DNA from: Nostoc linckia FACHB-104
GTDB taxonomy: Bacteria > Cyanobacteriota > Cyanobacteriia > Cyanobacteriales > Nostocaceae
NCBI RefSeq assembly: GCF_014696615.1
Contig: NZ_JACJQJ010000008.1
Span: 124,001-188,000, forward strand
DNA: 64,000 nucleotides
Direction of reading: 5' to 3'
The position numbers were made by a program, and so were the translations under genes. The notes under the pieces were generated by a model. The model made no database searches. It had not been told where the DNA came from and saw only the letters and a program-made list of their open reading frames with translations. Positions 45,883 through 55,394 of the stretch are shown piece by piece (position 1 is the stretch's first letter; every line of letters begins with the position of its first letter).

Positions 45883-48141
45883 ATGTCACATAGCTCAGGG
45901 TTGTATATTCTACTAGTCAGCGTTCATGGGTTAATTCGAGGTCACAATTTAGAATTAGGACGAGATGCTGATACAGGCGGGCAAATAAAATATGTGCTGG
46001 AACTTGCTCAAGCCTTAGCGAAACACCCTAAAGTTGAACGTGTAGACCTAGTTACTCGTTTAGTTAACGACCCAAAAGTCAGTCCTGACTACGCCAAACC
46101 GGTAGAAGTTCTTTCTGATAAAGCTCAAATTATTCGTCTGAACTGCGGCCCGCGTCGCTATCTCCGCAAAGAAGTTCTCTGGCCACATTTGGATAACTTC
46201 GCAGATGAGTTACTCAAACATCTGCGTCAAATTGGTAAATTACCTCATGTGATTCATACCCATTATGCTGATGCGGGATATGTGGGTTGTCGGGTGGCGG
46301 GGTGGTTAGGTATTCCCCTAGTGCATACTGGTCATTCCCTAGGACGTGTGAAACAACAACGATTGTTAGAACAGGGAACCAAACCAGAAGTCATTGAAAA
46401 TTATTTTCATATGGCTACAAGAATTGAAGCTGAAGAAACTACACTTGCTAGTGCAGCATTAATTATTGCTAGTACTAATCAAGAAGTCACACAGCAGTAT
46501 GGCATTTACGACCACTATCAACCGCAACGGATGGTTGTAATTGCGCCAGGAGTAGTACTCGAACGCTTCTACCCAGTTCCCGAAAATTGGCAAGAACCGC
46601 CTATCTATAAAGATTTGCAGCGATTTCTCCATAATCCGCAAAAGCCGATGATTATGGCGCTTTCCCGCCCGGCGATTCGGAAAAATGTCGGTACGTTGGT
46701 AAAAGCCTATGGGGAAGATCCACAGTTGCGTCACCTTGCCAATTTAGTCTTGGTTTTAGGTAACCGAGATGACATCACCACGATGGAATCAGGGCCGCGT
46801 CAGGTACTCACAGAAATTTTCCAGTTGATAGACCGTTACGACCTTTACGGTTACATCGCCTATCCCAAACACCACGGTTCCGATGAAGTACCGGAACTCT
46901 ATCGATTGTTGGCAAAAACACGGGGAGTCTTTATTAATCCAGCATTAACTGAGCCATTTGGTTTAACTTTAATTGAAGCTACAGCCTGTGGTGTGCCCAT
47001 TATTGCTACATCGGATGGGGGGCCAAGGGATATCCTAGCAGCTTGCGAAAATGGTCTGCTCATCGATCCCTTCGATATTAAACAGATTCAAGATGCTTTG
47101 CGAACAGCCTTAACTGATACTGAACAATGGCAACGTTGGTCTAGTAATGGTTTAAGTAGGGTAAGGGAAAATTTCTCTTGGGATACCCACGTAGAACGCT
47201 ATCTGGAAAATGTGCATCAATTACCGCAAAGAAGAGTCCAATCTCTACTCAGTCCTTTGCGACAAGGGCCAGCTAGTAACATCACTGATTGGAACATACC
47301 CGAAACCAACCGCTTACCAACGGCCGATCGCTTCCTAGTATGTGAAATTGATAATACTCTCTTAGGTGACCCAGAGGCACTACGACAGTTAATTGAGCGA
47401 TTAAACAATGAGGGTAACACCACTGGAGTAGGTATTGCAACCGGACGTAACCTCAACAGTTCCTTAGAGATGTTAGAGGAATATCGCTTTCCCATGCCAG
47501 ATTTGCTGATTGTCTCCACAGGTAGCGAGATTTACTATGGCCCCCAGATAATTCCAGATATGAACTGGCAAAGACATATTAGCTATCGTTGGCAACCAGA
47601 CGCAGTGCGCCAAGCAATGGCAGAATTACCAGGAGTGATGCTACAACCCCCTGAATGTCAAGGTAAGTTCAAGATTAGCTACTTTATTGATGAAGAAAAA
47701 TCTATGAGCTACCGAGAAATTATGCGTCATTTGCGACGGCATAATCTCCATGTCAAAGGTATTTATAGCCACAATATGTATCTCGATCTATTACCAATCC
47801 GCGCTTCTAAAGGCGATGCCATACGTTATTGTGCCTTGAAGTGGGGATTGCCAATCAAACGGTTTTTAGTCGTCGGTGCGTCAGGTAATGATGAATCAAT
47901 GCTAGCTGGTAATACTCTAGCTGTAGTTGTTGGCAATTACAGCCAAGAACTGGAAAAGTTGCGTAGCTATCCACAAGTTTACTTTGCCCAGGGGCAGTAT
48001 ACTTGGGGCATTTTAGAAGCGCTGAATCACTACGACTTTTTTGGGACTTTATCTCAGACAGAATCGGAAATGAACGCACAAATCGAAATGGTAATGCAAA
48101 GAAGGGAAGAGCTAGTTACAGAAGGAGCTTTACCTTCTTAG
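45883..48141 (+). CDS. sps: Sucrose-phosphate synthase (GT4 plus HAD-like domain)
   Basis: 752 residues. The GT-B part (about 1-440) shows GLIRGHNLELGRDADTGGQ, HTGHSLGR, ALSRPAIRKN and EPFGLTLIEATACG, diagnostic of sucrose-phosphate synthase, which joins UDP-glucose (or ADP-glucose) and fructose-6-phosphate. Residues about 480-735 are a HAD/sucrose-phosphatase-like domain, but the catalytic DxDxT reads EIDNT (Glu488), so the nucleophile is missing and phosphatase activity is unlikely. Sucrose serves osmoprotection and supply to heterocysts. The final TAG uses the first base of a MITE-like element. Confidence 0.93.
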   Translation: MSHSSGLYILLVSVHGLIRGHNLELGRDADTGGQIKYVLELAQALAKHPKVERVDLVTRLVNDPKVSPDYAKPVEVLSDKAQIIRLNCGPRRYLRKEVLWPHLDNFADELLKHLRQIGKLPHVIHTHYADAGYVGCRVAGWLGIPLVHTGHSLGRVKQQRLLEQGTKPEVIENYFHMATRIEAEETTLASAALIIASTNQEVTQQYGIYDHYQPQRMVVIAPGVVLERFYPVPENWQEPPIYKDLQRFLHNPQKPMIMALSRPAIRKNVGTLVKAYGEDPQLRHLANLVLVLGNRDDITTMESGPRQVLTEIFQLIDRYDLYGYIAYPKHHGSDEVPELYRLLAKTRGVFINPALTEPFGLTLIEATACGVPIIATSDGGPRDILAACENGLLIDPFDIKQIQDALRTALTDTEQWQRWSSNGLSRVRENFSWDTHVERYLENVHQLPQRRVQSLLSPLRQGPASNITDWNIPETNRLPTADRFLVCEIDNTLLGDPEALRQLIERLNNEGNTTGVGIATGRNLNSSLEMLEEYRFPMPDLLIVSTGSEIYYGPQIIPDMNWQRHISYRWQPDAVRQAMAELPGVMLQPPECQGKFKISYFIDEEKSMSYREIMRHLRRHNLHVKGIYSHNMYLDLLPIRASKGDAIRYCALKWGLPIKRFLVVGASGNDESMLAGNTLAVVVGNYSQELEKLRSYPQVYFAQGQYTWGILEALNHYDFFGTLSQTESEMNAQIEMVMQRREELVTEGALPS

Positions 48142-48265
48142 GGACTTCCAAATAAAAAAATAATCAATCGCTTTGGCGAGCAGAGGAAGCAGAGGGAGCA
48201 GAGGAGGAAGAATACTATTATGTCCTTGGCTCTGAACACTGGGTAATTTAATTTCTGGAAGTCTC
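48141..48265. mobile_element. MITE-like element at the end of sps
   Basis: Ends GGGACTTCCA (48141-48150) and TGGAAGTCTC (48256-48265) are inverted repeats, flanked on both sides by TTA, a likely target duplication. 125 bp, no coding capacity; the middle is GA-rich. The first base completes the sps stop codon. The same ends occur at 48854-48969. Confidence 0.7.
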
Positions 48266-48853
48266 TTAAATAGAAGGGTGTAAATATTTGTAGTTGAGAT
48301 GAGGCAGAAGGCAAGAAAAAACAATTCTTACCTTTACTTAGAGGATTTACATCCCTCAATTATGTTATGTTTTTTGTGAAAAAAGCGGCTTGATAAATAT
48401 TATTTGAATCTCATTCTCAAGTTTTATATACATCAAAATTCAGACAAGTCTTTTTTTAAGAGTGTGGTTATTTTGGACTTGACCTGATCTAAGGATTAAC
48501 TAAAGTTGCCAAAAAATAACCACCAAAGTATTTTTACGATAATTGCAGTTCAGAATTATTTGAACCAATTGATGAACTACCAGCAGATTAGACCAAATTA
48601 AATATTTTTTGTAATGAAAAATATTTAATTTTTTTAGCGATCGCCTAAATATTGAACTGGCAAACTGTTTCTTCAAGAGTGCCAATATGACACAGCAAAA
48701 CAACTCTGCGTTTATTATCCCAGCTGAACGTCCTGTGTTTGGACGAGAAGCATATAAGAAGCTGCTACCTTGGCAAGAGCATTGTACATTGATGAAATTA
48801 TGATACATCTGACGGGGGTATTACCCCTGACTCACAGGATTTTATAGGGTTTA
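48266..48853. other. AT-rich spacer between two MITE-like elements
   Basis: About 590 bp, AT-rich except for the short frame at 48687-48803. A small GGGGT-ATT-ACCCC hairpin lies at 48815-48827. No known gene, tRNA or array was recognised. Confidence 0.5.
48687..48803 (+). CDS. Possible 38-residue protein
   Basis: An ATG frame of 38 codons reading MTQQNNSAFIIPAERPVFG and ending HCTLMKL, with an AAGAG site about ten bases upstream. Its composition is more balanced than the AT-rich surroundings and the translation is not low-complexity. No family recognised. It could be a small gene or the start of a decayed longer one. Confidence 0.3.
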   Translation: MTQQNNSAFIIPAERPVFGREAYKKLLPWQEHCTLMKL

Positions 48854-48969
48854 CGGACTTCCAGAATATAAATTATCCCATTCTCATAGCGGCAGATTCT
48901 TTCTCCTCTGCTGACAAAGCGTTCGCGTAGCGTCCCGCAGGGATGGAATATTTTTTAGTTGGAAGTCCC
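48854..48969. mobile_element. MITE-like element, second copy
   Basis: Ends CGGACTTCCA (48854-48863) and TGGAAGTCCC (48960-48969), inverted, flanked by TTA on both sides. 116 bp. Inside is the dispersed motif GCGTTCGCGTAGCGTCCCGC. Same terminal repeats as the element at 48141-48265. Confidence 0.7.
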
Positions 48970-49058
48970 TTACGGTGTAATTACAAAAACTTGGGCGGCT
49001 CCACATTTTTGATATTGTAGTGATATCATCGAGATATTAAATTACTATTGCAAAGATT

Positions 49059-49997
49059 ATGGAACCGAAAATCAAGGAATTTCCGGCGTTCAAAGTCAAC
49101 GGCTTTATTATGTTGGCTGTGGTGATTGCGATCGCTTTGCTGGGAGGGTGGTATCTTTGGTCTAGTGTGCAGGGGCTAGAAGCTGTACTATCCAGAGGGT
49201 TGAAAGTTACTGACTTTATTGGTGAAGATAACGCCGCAGAATTTCTTGCGCCTTTGGCTGCGGCATTAATTGCGATTGTCATTCCATCAATATCAGGATT
49301 CTTTAGCATTGAGCCAAACCAAGCAGCAGTTTTGGTGTTATTTGGCAAATATATGGGAACTGTTCGCGAATCAGGTTTTTGGTGGACAAATCCCTTTGCT
49401 AGCAAGCAAAAAATTTCCTTGCGGGTACGCAACTTTAATAGCAAAATTATTAAAGTCAACGATGCCGAAGGTAGCCCGATTGAAATTGCCGCGGTTGTCG
49501 TCTGGCAGGTTTTCGATTCCGCTAAATCTAAGTTTGCAGTGGATGACTACGAAGAATTTGTGGCGATTCAAAGTGAAACTGCCATCCGGGCGCTAGCGAT
49601 TCGCTATCCTTATGACAGCACAGATGACACAGCCACGCCTTCACTGCGCGGAATTCCCGATGAAATTGCTCAGGCTTTGCAAAAAGAACTCCAAGCCAGG
49701 TTAGAAGTTACGGGTGTGGAAGTGATTGAAGCCAGACTTTCTCACCTTGCCTATGCACCAGAAATCGCGCAAATGATGCTACGACGACAACAAGCAAAAG
49801 CCTTAATTGATGCGCGCCGGCAGATTGTCGAGGGAGCAGTAGGTATGGTAAATGAAGCTTTGAACCGTTTGAGTCAAGAACAAATGCTGGAATTGGATGA
49901 TGAGCGCAAAGCCTCAATGATTAATAATTTGTTGGTTGTCTTAACATCGGAACAAACCGCCCAACCTGTGATCAATACTGGCACCCTATACAACTAG
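49059..49997 (+). CDS. SPFH/band 7 (stomatin-like) membrane protein
   Basis: 312 residues. Two hydrophobic segments (about 14-34 and 65-85) anchor it, followed by the SPFH/band 7 domain (about 90-270: [49 protein letters not shown], then [13 protein letters not shown]). Band 7 proteins oligomerise into membrane microdomain scaffolds and often regulate proteases or channels. Three bases after its stop codon a 58-residue Arc-like gene starts, so the two are probably translated together. Confidence 0.9.
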   Translation: MEPKIKEFPAFKVNGFIMLAVVIAIALLGGWYLWSSVQGLEAVLSRGLKVTDFIGEDNAAEFLAPLAAALIAIVIPSISGFFSIEPNQAAVLVLFGKYMGTVRESGFWWTNPFASKQKISLRVRNFNSKIIKVNDAEGSPIEIAAVVVWQVFDSAKSKFAVDDYEEFVAIQSETAIRALAIRYPYDSTDDTATPSLRGIPDEIAQALQKELQARLEVTGVEVIEARLSHLAYAPEIAQMMLRRQQAKALIDARRQIVEGAVGMVNEALNRLSQEQMLELDDERKASMINNLLVVLTSEQTAQPVINTGTLYN

Positions 49998-50000
49998 GAA

Positions 50001-50177
50001 ATGGGACAAAAAAAACGATTTTTGCTACGTCTGGATGAAAAACTTTACGAACGGCTAGAAAAATGGTCTTCTGACGAACTCCGCAGCGTGAATGCTCAGA
50101 TTGAGTTTTTGTTAGCAGAAGCCGTCAAAAAAGCCGGACGCTGGAAAGATGAGCCAGGTAAAGCAGAGGAAGAGTGA
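50001..50177 (+). CDS. Small Arc-like ribbon-helix-helix protein
   Basis: 58 residues, easily missed for its size. It starts three bases after the SPFH stop codon, and AGGAA overlaps the junction. The sequence KKRFLLRLDEKLYERLEKW followed by SVNAQIEFLLAEAVKKAG has the beta strand and two helices of Arc/ribbon-helix-helix proteins (RSVNAQIEFLL is typical). The tail is acidic. It may bind DNA, or may work with the SPFH protein in a way not yet known; tight linkage suggests the latter is worth testing. Confidence 0.75.
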   Translation: MGQKKRFLLRLDEKLYERLEKWSSDELRSVNAQIEFLLAEAVKKAGRWKDEPGKAEEE

Positions 50178-50307
50178 GAGTGCTGAGTGCTGAGTTCTGA
50201 GTCCTGAGTCCTGAGTTGCAGAGACGCGATTAATCGCGTCTGTACAAGAGTGCTGAGTGCTGATACTCCCTCTGCCTCCTCTGCTTCCTCTGCTCTCCCT
50301 GCCCCCC
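50168..50307. repeat. Repeat tract with dispersed 30-bp repeat, copy 2
   Basis: GTGCTGA/GTCCTGA heptamers (50178-50215), the 30-bp repeat GAGACGCGATTAATCGCG plus TCTGTACAAGAG at 50221-50250, then TCTGCCTCC-type tracts to 50307. Confidence 0.8.
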
Positions 50308-52188
50308 CTATGCGGGAACGACAAACTTCTGGCTACCAGCTAGCCCAAATGCCGCATGAATGACTTGCAAAGCTTTACTGCCTTGTTCTTGGGCGACTAC
50401 ACAGCTAATTTTGATTTCTGAGGTAGCAATCATTTGAATATTGATTTGGTTTTGCGCTAGGGCTTCAAACATTTTCGCGGCTATACCTGGTTGTCCTACC
50501 ATGCCAGAACCAACGATACTCACTTTAGCGATCGCACTATCCAGAACAACTTCGCCCCAGCCGTATTCTGCGGCTGCTTGGGAAAGCAACTTCTGAGTAT
50601 TTTCTCCATCTATACGGGCGACGGTAAAGGCGATATCTCTTCTGGCTACTCCATCTACTATGCGACAGCGTTGAGATTGGATAATCATGTCAACGCTGAT
50701 GTTGTGCTGTGCCAATAATCCAAATAGCTTCGCCGCCATTCCTGGGCGATCGGGGACTTGGCGAATCGCCAAACGCGCTTGATTCAAATCCAGCGCCACA
50801 CCACGAACGGGAGGAGAATCGGGCAGAGAGGCGGAGGGGCAGAGGGGCAGAGGAGAAACAGCATTTCTGTGAGTTATCTCCTCTGTTCCCCTTGTCTCCT
50901 TGTCCCCTTTTCCCCCTTCATCCTCTTCGGCAATTTCAAAGGCGCTGCGAAGTGCTGCGACGGCGCGATCGCATTCTGAGGCGGAAACTACACAGCTCAC
51001 TTTGACTTCGCTGGTGGAAATCATGTGGATGTTAACACCTGCTGTCGCTAAGGTGGCGAACATCTGGGCGGCTACACCAGGACGGCCAATCATTCCTGCA
51101 CCAGAAATGCTGACTTTAGCGATATTTTCCTCAATCATCACCTCTGCTTCTTCACTGTTAGCGTGAGGATGGCTTCTCAGTGCGGGGGCGATCGCAGCGG
51201 CGACTGCTTCTGCTCGTTTTAATATTGGTGTGGTTACGGTGAAGGCAATGTCATTACTATTACCTTCGTGAATTGATTGAATAATTAAATCTACATCTAC
51301 TTGTTGGCGGGCAATTTCCCCAAATAGCCTAGCTGCAACCCCTGGTTTATCTGGTACGCGCAACAGTGCTACCCTAGCTTGGTTGGTATCAAATTCTATG
51401 CCATCAACTGCTTTGGCAATTTCTAAATTCACAAGCGATCGCCCGTGAGGTTGGGGCGATGTTACCCAAGTACCAGGATCGTCAGTCCAACTCGACCTGA
51501 CAACTAAAGGCACACCATAATTCCGGGCAATTTCCACAGCCCGGGGATGTAAGACTTTTGCACCCAAGCTGGCGAGTTCCAGCATTTCATCACTGGTAAT
51601 TTCTGCCATCAGTTGGGCTTCGGGCACTAAGCGGGGATCTGTAGTTAAAATCCCTGGTACGTCAGTATAAATTTCACAGAAATTCGCTTTTAAGGCTGCT
51701 GCCAAAGCCACGGCTGAGGTATCAGAACCGCCACGCCCCAAGGTAGTAATTTCTAATTCTTCTGTGCTAGATATCCCTTGAAAGCCAGCTACCACAACCA
51801 CCTTACCTTGATTGAGGTAACGCTCCATGCGCTCGGTTTCAATTCGCAAAATTCGGGCGCGGGTGTGTTCGGCTTCGGTAACAATTCCTACCTGCGCGCC
51901 AGTCATGGAGATTGCAGGCTGACCAATTTCCTGCAATGCCATACTCAATAATGCGATCGTTACCTGCTCGCCAGTAGAAAGCAGCATATCCATTTCGCGG
52001 CGGCTAGGATTATTAGAGATGGCATTGGCTAACTTCACCAGTCCATCGGTGGTTTTCCCCATAGCAGAAACCACCACTACCAGAGAGTTTCCGCGTTGGA
52101 CAGTCTTATATACTCGCTGTGCAACAGCTTGAATACGTTCGACTGAACCAACAGATGTACCACCGTATTTCTGAACTATGAGCGCCAT
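50308..52188 (-). CDS. lysC: Aspartate kinase with four ACT domains
   Basis: 626 residues. Catalytic part (about 1-265) with VQKYGGTSVGSVERIQ, TTLGRGGSDTSAVALA and YTDVPGILTTDPR. Two pairs of ACT regulatory domains follow, about 275-420 and 460-620 (ARVALLRVPDKPGVAARLF and ARLAIRQVPDRPGMAAKLF mark the repeat), the cyanobacterial layout allowing feedback by lysine and threonine. Residues about 421-457, between the ACT pairs, are low-complexity (GGKGDKETRGTEE..., SPLPLCPSASLPDSPP) and coded by intergenic-type repeats. Confidence 0.96.
   Translation of the reverse strand: MALIVQKYGGTSVGSVERIQAVAQRVYKTVQRGNSLVVVVSAMGKTTDGLVKLANAISNNPSRREMDMLLSTGEQVTIALLSMALQEIGQPAISMTGAQVGIVTEAEHTRARILRIETERMERYLNQGKVVVVAGFQGISSTEELEITTLGRGGSDTSAVALAAALKANFCEIYTDVPGILTTDPRLVPEAQLMAEITSDEMLELASLGAKVLHPRAVEIARNYGVPLVVRSSWTDDPGTWVTSPQPHGRSLVNLEIAKAVDGIEFDTNQARVALLRVPDKPGVAARLFGEIARQQVDVDLIIQSIHEGNSNDIAFTVTTPILKRAEAVAAAIAPALRSHPHANSEEAEVMIEENIAKVSISGAGMIGRPGVAAQMFATLATAGVNIHMISTSEVKVSCVVSASECDRAVAALRSAFEIAEEDEGGKGDKETRGTEEITHRNAVSPLPLCPSASLPDSPPVRGVALDLNQARLAIRQVPDRPGMAAKLFGLLAQHNISVDMIIQSQRCRIVDGVARRDIAFTVARIDGENTQKLLSQAAAEYGWGEVVLDSAIAKVSIVGSGMVGQPGIAAKMFEALAQNQINIQMIATSEIKISCVVAQEQGSKALQVIHAAFGLAGSQKFVVPA
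50812..50928. repeat. Low-complexity repeat inside lysC
   Basis: GGGGCAGA units (50828-50850) and CCTTGTCTCC/CCTTGTCCCC units (50890-50915) in frame within lysC. The same units occur between genes, for example near 19810-19848. Confidence 0.75.
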
Positions 52189-52475
52189 AACTTTTGGGAA
52201 ATCAATTTTGCTGCTTTGCTTGTATCAACGACACCACCGATTTGGCAAGCTGAGCAAGGCATTACCAGTTATTTAGTTTACAGAAAATTGCGCTGTGTCT
52301 CACAACCTCTGTGATATATGTTATGGATTGACCACAATTTTATTAAAAATAGTTTACATTTAACAGTCTGATTGTGATTTATCGACTATAGCCATGAATA
52401 ACTAAACGAGAATGAGTAATTGAGAAGATTTAGACCGCAAATAGTTAGTATCTATGTGCCAACCTGATTGAAAAA

Positions 52476-52994
52476 ATGCAGTTAGCATTAGCTTTAGAGC
52501 TAAGTGTCACTAAGTTTATCAATCATTCGTCTCAAGTACCTCAGGAATTGACACCACAGAATTTACGTCACATGAGTCGAAAAGCCAACAAAGTATTGAA
52601 GCAATCTGGAGTGATTCCTTATAGAATTCAAGATGGCAAAATCCAAGTCTTGCTGATCACAAGCCGCGATCGCCAAAGCTGGGTAATGCCCAAAGGTGAT
52701 ATTCCTGAAGGTATGAGTCCGCCGGATTCCGCCGCGAAAGAAGCTTGGGAAGAAGCGGGAATCATCGGCCAGGTAAATAATCGTGAAATTGGCACTTATA
52801 AATATCGCAAACAAGGTAAGAATTATCGCGTCAAGATGTATTTATTACCAGTGCAAACCCTAAGTGAAGATTATCCCGAAGCTGGGTTTAGGGACAGACA
52901 GTGGTTAGATATCCCCCAAGCCATGCGGCGAATTAAAACCACTTCCCTGAGACGAATTTTGCAAGGATTTCTTCTAGCTGAAGTATTATTTTGA
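52476..52994 (+). CDS. Nudix hydrolase
   Basis: 172 residues from the ATG at 52476; the ATG at 52572 (MSRKANKV) is a plausible shorter start. The Nudix box reads PKGDIPEGM...AAKEAWEEAGI with the expected EAWEEAG acids. The PKG-type box and the length recall diphosphoinositol-polyphosphate or diadenosine-polyphosphate hydrolases, but the substrate cannot be fixed. No operon partner. Confidence 0.88.
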   Translation: MQLALALELSVTKFINHSSQVPQELTPQNLRHMSRKANKVLKQSGVIPYRIQDGKIQVLLITSRDRQSWVMPKGDIPEGMSPPDSAAKEAWEEAGIIGQVNNREIGTYKYRKQGKNYRVKMYLLPVQTLSEDYPEAGFRDRQWLDIPQAMRRIKTTSLRRILQGFLLAEVLF

Positions 52995-53053
52995 GGGATT
53001 GGGGGTTGGAAAGCTGAAATTAATTATATGAACTATCCAAAATTTTTCTGGAT

Positions 53054-53150
53054 TATACCATTTTGAACAAAGAACGCGACAGATGGGTAGTAGAGGCACG
53101 GCACCAGTAAGATATTTGATATGCCAAAAAATTGTGGATGCCGTGCCCCT
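53054..53150 (+). repeat. Dispersed about 97-bp repeat, direct copy
   Basis: Starts TATACCATTTTGAACAAAGA and contains CGCGACAGATGGGTAG, GGCACGGCA and TGCCGTGCCCC. Nearly the same sequence, inverted, occurs at 63639-63729, on the other side of the export island, and a related block at 5448-5547. Confidence 0.7.
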
Positions 53151-53179
53151 ATAAAGAATTTATCTGTCTATTTGATTTT

Positions 53180-55324
53180 TTATGGAATCAAGAAATCTAA
53201 ATGCTCTCCTTGACGGCTTTGCAGTTCATCTAAACTACCTTGCATTTTTAATTGGCCTTTATCCAATAACACAGCAAAATCTGCACGTAAAATTACTCTG
53301 GGGCGATGGCTAATGATAATTGTCGTTTTTCCCTGACGATAATCTAATAGCTTATCTAATACCTGAGCTTCTGATACAGGATCTAATGCGCTAGTAGATT
53401 CATCTAAAATTAAGATAGGTGGGTTTGTGACAATTGCTCTAGCTAGAGCTAATCTTTGTTTTTGTCCACCTGAGATATTGGCACCAAATTCTCCTAAAAT
53501 ACTTTGATAATTGTCTGGTAATTCATTAATAAATTCATCAGCCCCAGCAATTTGGCAAGCCTCTACAATTTGCTCAAATTTAGCATCAGGATAGCTGAAG
53601 CGAAAGTTATCTAAAATCGAACGACTCCAAAAGTGAGCTTCTTGGGGGACTAATATTACCTGTTGTCGTCTACATTCCAAAGATAAATCATTCTGGTTAT
53701 AAACACCAAAACGGATATTTCCTGATTGCAGCGGATATAAACCAGCTATTAGTTTTGCTAAAGTGCTTTTACCACAACCAGATTTACCAATTAACGCTGT
53801 AACTTTACTACCTGGAATAGTTAGGGAAAATTCCTGTAATAACTCTGCTCTACCGCTATGGTGAAAGTGAATATTAGTGCAAATAATATCGCTATCACTA
53901 GGAATTTTTATCCAAGGCTTTCTCTGTTCATTTTGGTCTTCTGGGGTAGTGTCGATAACTTCAGTCAGGCGTTGTGTTGCTGTTTGGGCACGAGCAAATC
54001 TATCTATAAACTCAATAACTGTAGCAATTAACATCGTCAGGTTACTATTCATAGTATTAAATGCTAGTAACTGTCCAATAGTTAATTCCTGACTAATTAC
54101 CAGACTACTACCAAACCAGAGAATAGCAAGATTGCCAATGCCTGAGACTAATCCAGAAAATACATTATTAATAATGGCAATTTGAATAGTACGAAAAGTT
54201 AGATTAGCTAGTTTACCAAACCTGCTTTGCAGTTCTTCCCATGCTTGAGGAGCCGCATTAGCGGTTTTGAGAGTAATTGCACCTTTGAAAGTTTCGACTA
54301 ATACCCCTTGATTTTCCGCTTCTAGCACCAAAACATCTCGAGTCTTGCGCCGTAAAGCTGGTAAAAAAATAACAGTAGAAAGGCTCATTAATACAGTAAT
54401 AGCTACAGCCAGCGTAATTAGCTTAGGGCTATAAAAAATCATAAATCCCAAAGAAACTACAGCAATAAATACCTGGCTGGGAAGGCTGATCACAACTTGG
54501 GAAATTAGCTGATTAATTTCTTGAATATCTCGCAGACGGCTAACAATTTCTCCACTGCGTCGGGCTTCATAGTAACTGAGAGGGAGGCGGAGAATTTGTT
54601 TACCAAATTCTAAAGTCAGTCCTAATTCTAAACGCTGGGCAAAATGAGCAATGAGATTAGATTGTACTAACTTTAAGGTACTGCTGAAAACATTCATTGC
54701 TACTACGCCAATAGCAACTGTAGTTAGCAAAGATGTATCCCCTCTTACTAATACATCATCTGTGAGAATTTGAATTAAAAAAGGACTGGTGAGGGAGAGA
54801 ATTCCCATCGCCAAATTGAGGAGAATGGCTTCAGTTAAAATGTGGCGATAGGGTATAACACGCGATAAAAAGCGACTCCAGCCCCCAATGTTTTCCGATT
54901 CTTGCTGATAAAATCGAGTTTCATCTGGTACAAGCAGCAGCATAATACGATTTGCCCAACCTGCTATTAATTCCTCGCGATTTAGGTAGCGGATACCAAA
55001 ACCAGGATCAGCAATGACATATTTTTTCCCTTTTTGTCCATATAAAACTACCCAGTGATAACCTTTCCAGTGGATGATGGCAGGGAGAGGTGCTTCATGG
55101 AGTTTATCAATTAATTCTGGAGTCGCTCTCACTTGACGGGCGTTAAATCCTAAGCTTTCTGCACCGCGTCTTAATCCTACCAGAGTAGTACCTAATTGTC
55201 CTGTACCAACGGCTTCTCGAACACAGGCAATTGCAATAGTGCGTCCATAATGTTTGGCAACAGTAGCAATGCAAGCCGCACCACAGTCTTCTTCACTGTG
55301 CTGCAGAATTATTTTGTATTTCAT
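53180..55324 (-). CDS. C39 peptidase ABC exporter (SunT/LctT type)
   Basis: 714 residues. The C39 peptidase domain (about 1-130) has a full triad: Cys14 in DCGAACIA, His90 in KGYHWVV and Asp106 in ADPGFG; it cuts leaders after double glycine. Five or six transmembrane helices follow (about 160-440), then an ATPase domain with Walker A GKSGCGKST, signature SGGQKQRLALARA, Walker B ILILDESTSALD and an H-loop in ISHRPRV. Single-polypeptide exporter of leader peptides. A precursor-like peptide gene lies upstream on the same strand at 55619-55894, with hairpins between. Confidence 0.94.
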   Translation of the reverse strand: MKYKIILQHSEEDCGAACIATVAKHYGRTIAIACVREAVGTGQLGTTLVGLRRGAESLGFNARQVRATPELIDKLHEAPLPAIIHWKGYHWVVLYGQKGKKYVIADPGFGIRYLNREELIAGWANRIMLLLVPDETRFYQQESENIGGWSRFLSRVIPYRHILTEAILLNLAMGILSLTSPFLIQILTDDVLVRGDTSLLTTVAIGVVAMNVFSSTLKLVQSNLIAHFAQRLELGLTLEFGKQILRLPLSYYEARRSGEIVSRLRDIQEINQLISQVVISLPSQVFIAVVSLGFMIFYSPKLITLAVAITVLMSLSTVIFLPALRRKTRDVLVLEAENQGVLVETFKGAITLKTANAAPQAWEELQSRFGKLANLTFRTIQIAIINNVFSGLVSGIGNLAILWFGSSLVISQELTIGQLLAFNTMNSNLTMLIATVIEFIDRFARAQTATQRLTEVIDTTPEDQNEQRKPWIKIPSDSDIICTNIHFHHSGRAELLQEFSLTIPGSKVTALIGKSGCGKSTLAKLIAGLYPLQSGNIRFGVYNQNDLSLECRRQQVILVPQEAHFWSRSILDNFRFSYPDAKFEQIVEACQIAGADEFINELPDNYQSILGEFGANISGGQKQRLALARAIVTNPPILILDESTSALDPVSEAQVLDKLLDYRQGKTTIIISHRPRVILRADFAVLLDKGQLKMQGSLDELQSRQGEHLDFLIP

Positions 55325-55394
55325 TTATTGAAAAAAATGTGAAAAATAAATGATTTGTAAATTGCGAATAATACAATATAGTTTTAATCAAAAA

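Noticed and set aside
48138-48359. Minus-strand frames after sps
   Set aside because: They cover the MITE-like element and its GA-rich centre (Leu/Pro-rich artefact).
50709-51005. Plus-strand frames opposite lysC
   Set aside because: Complement of the low-complexity lysC linker and ACT coding sequence.
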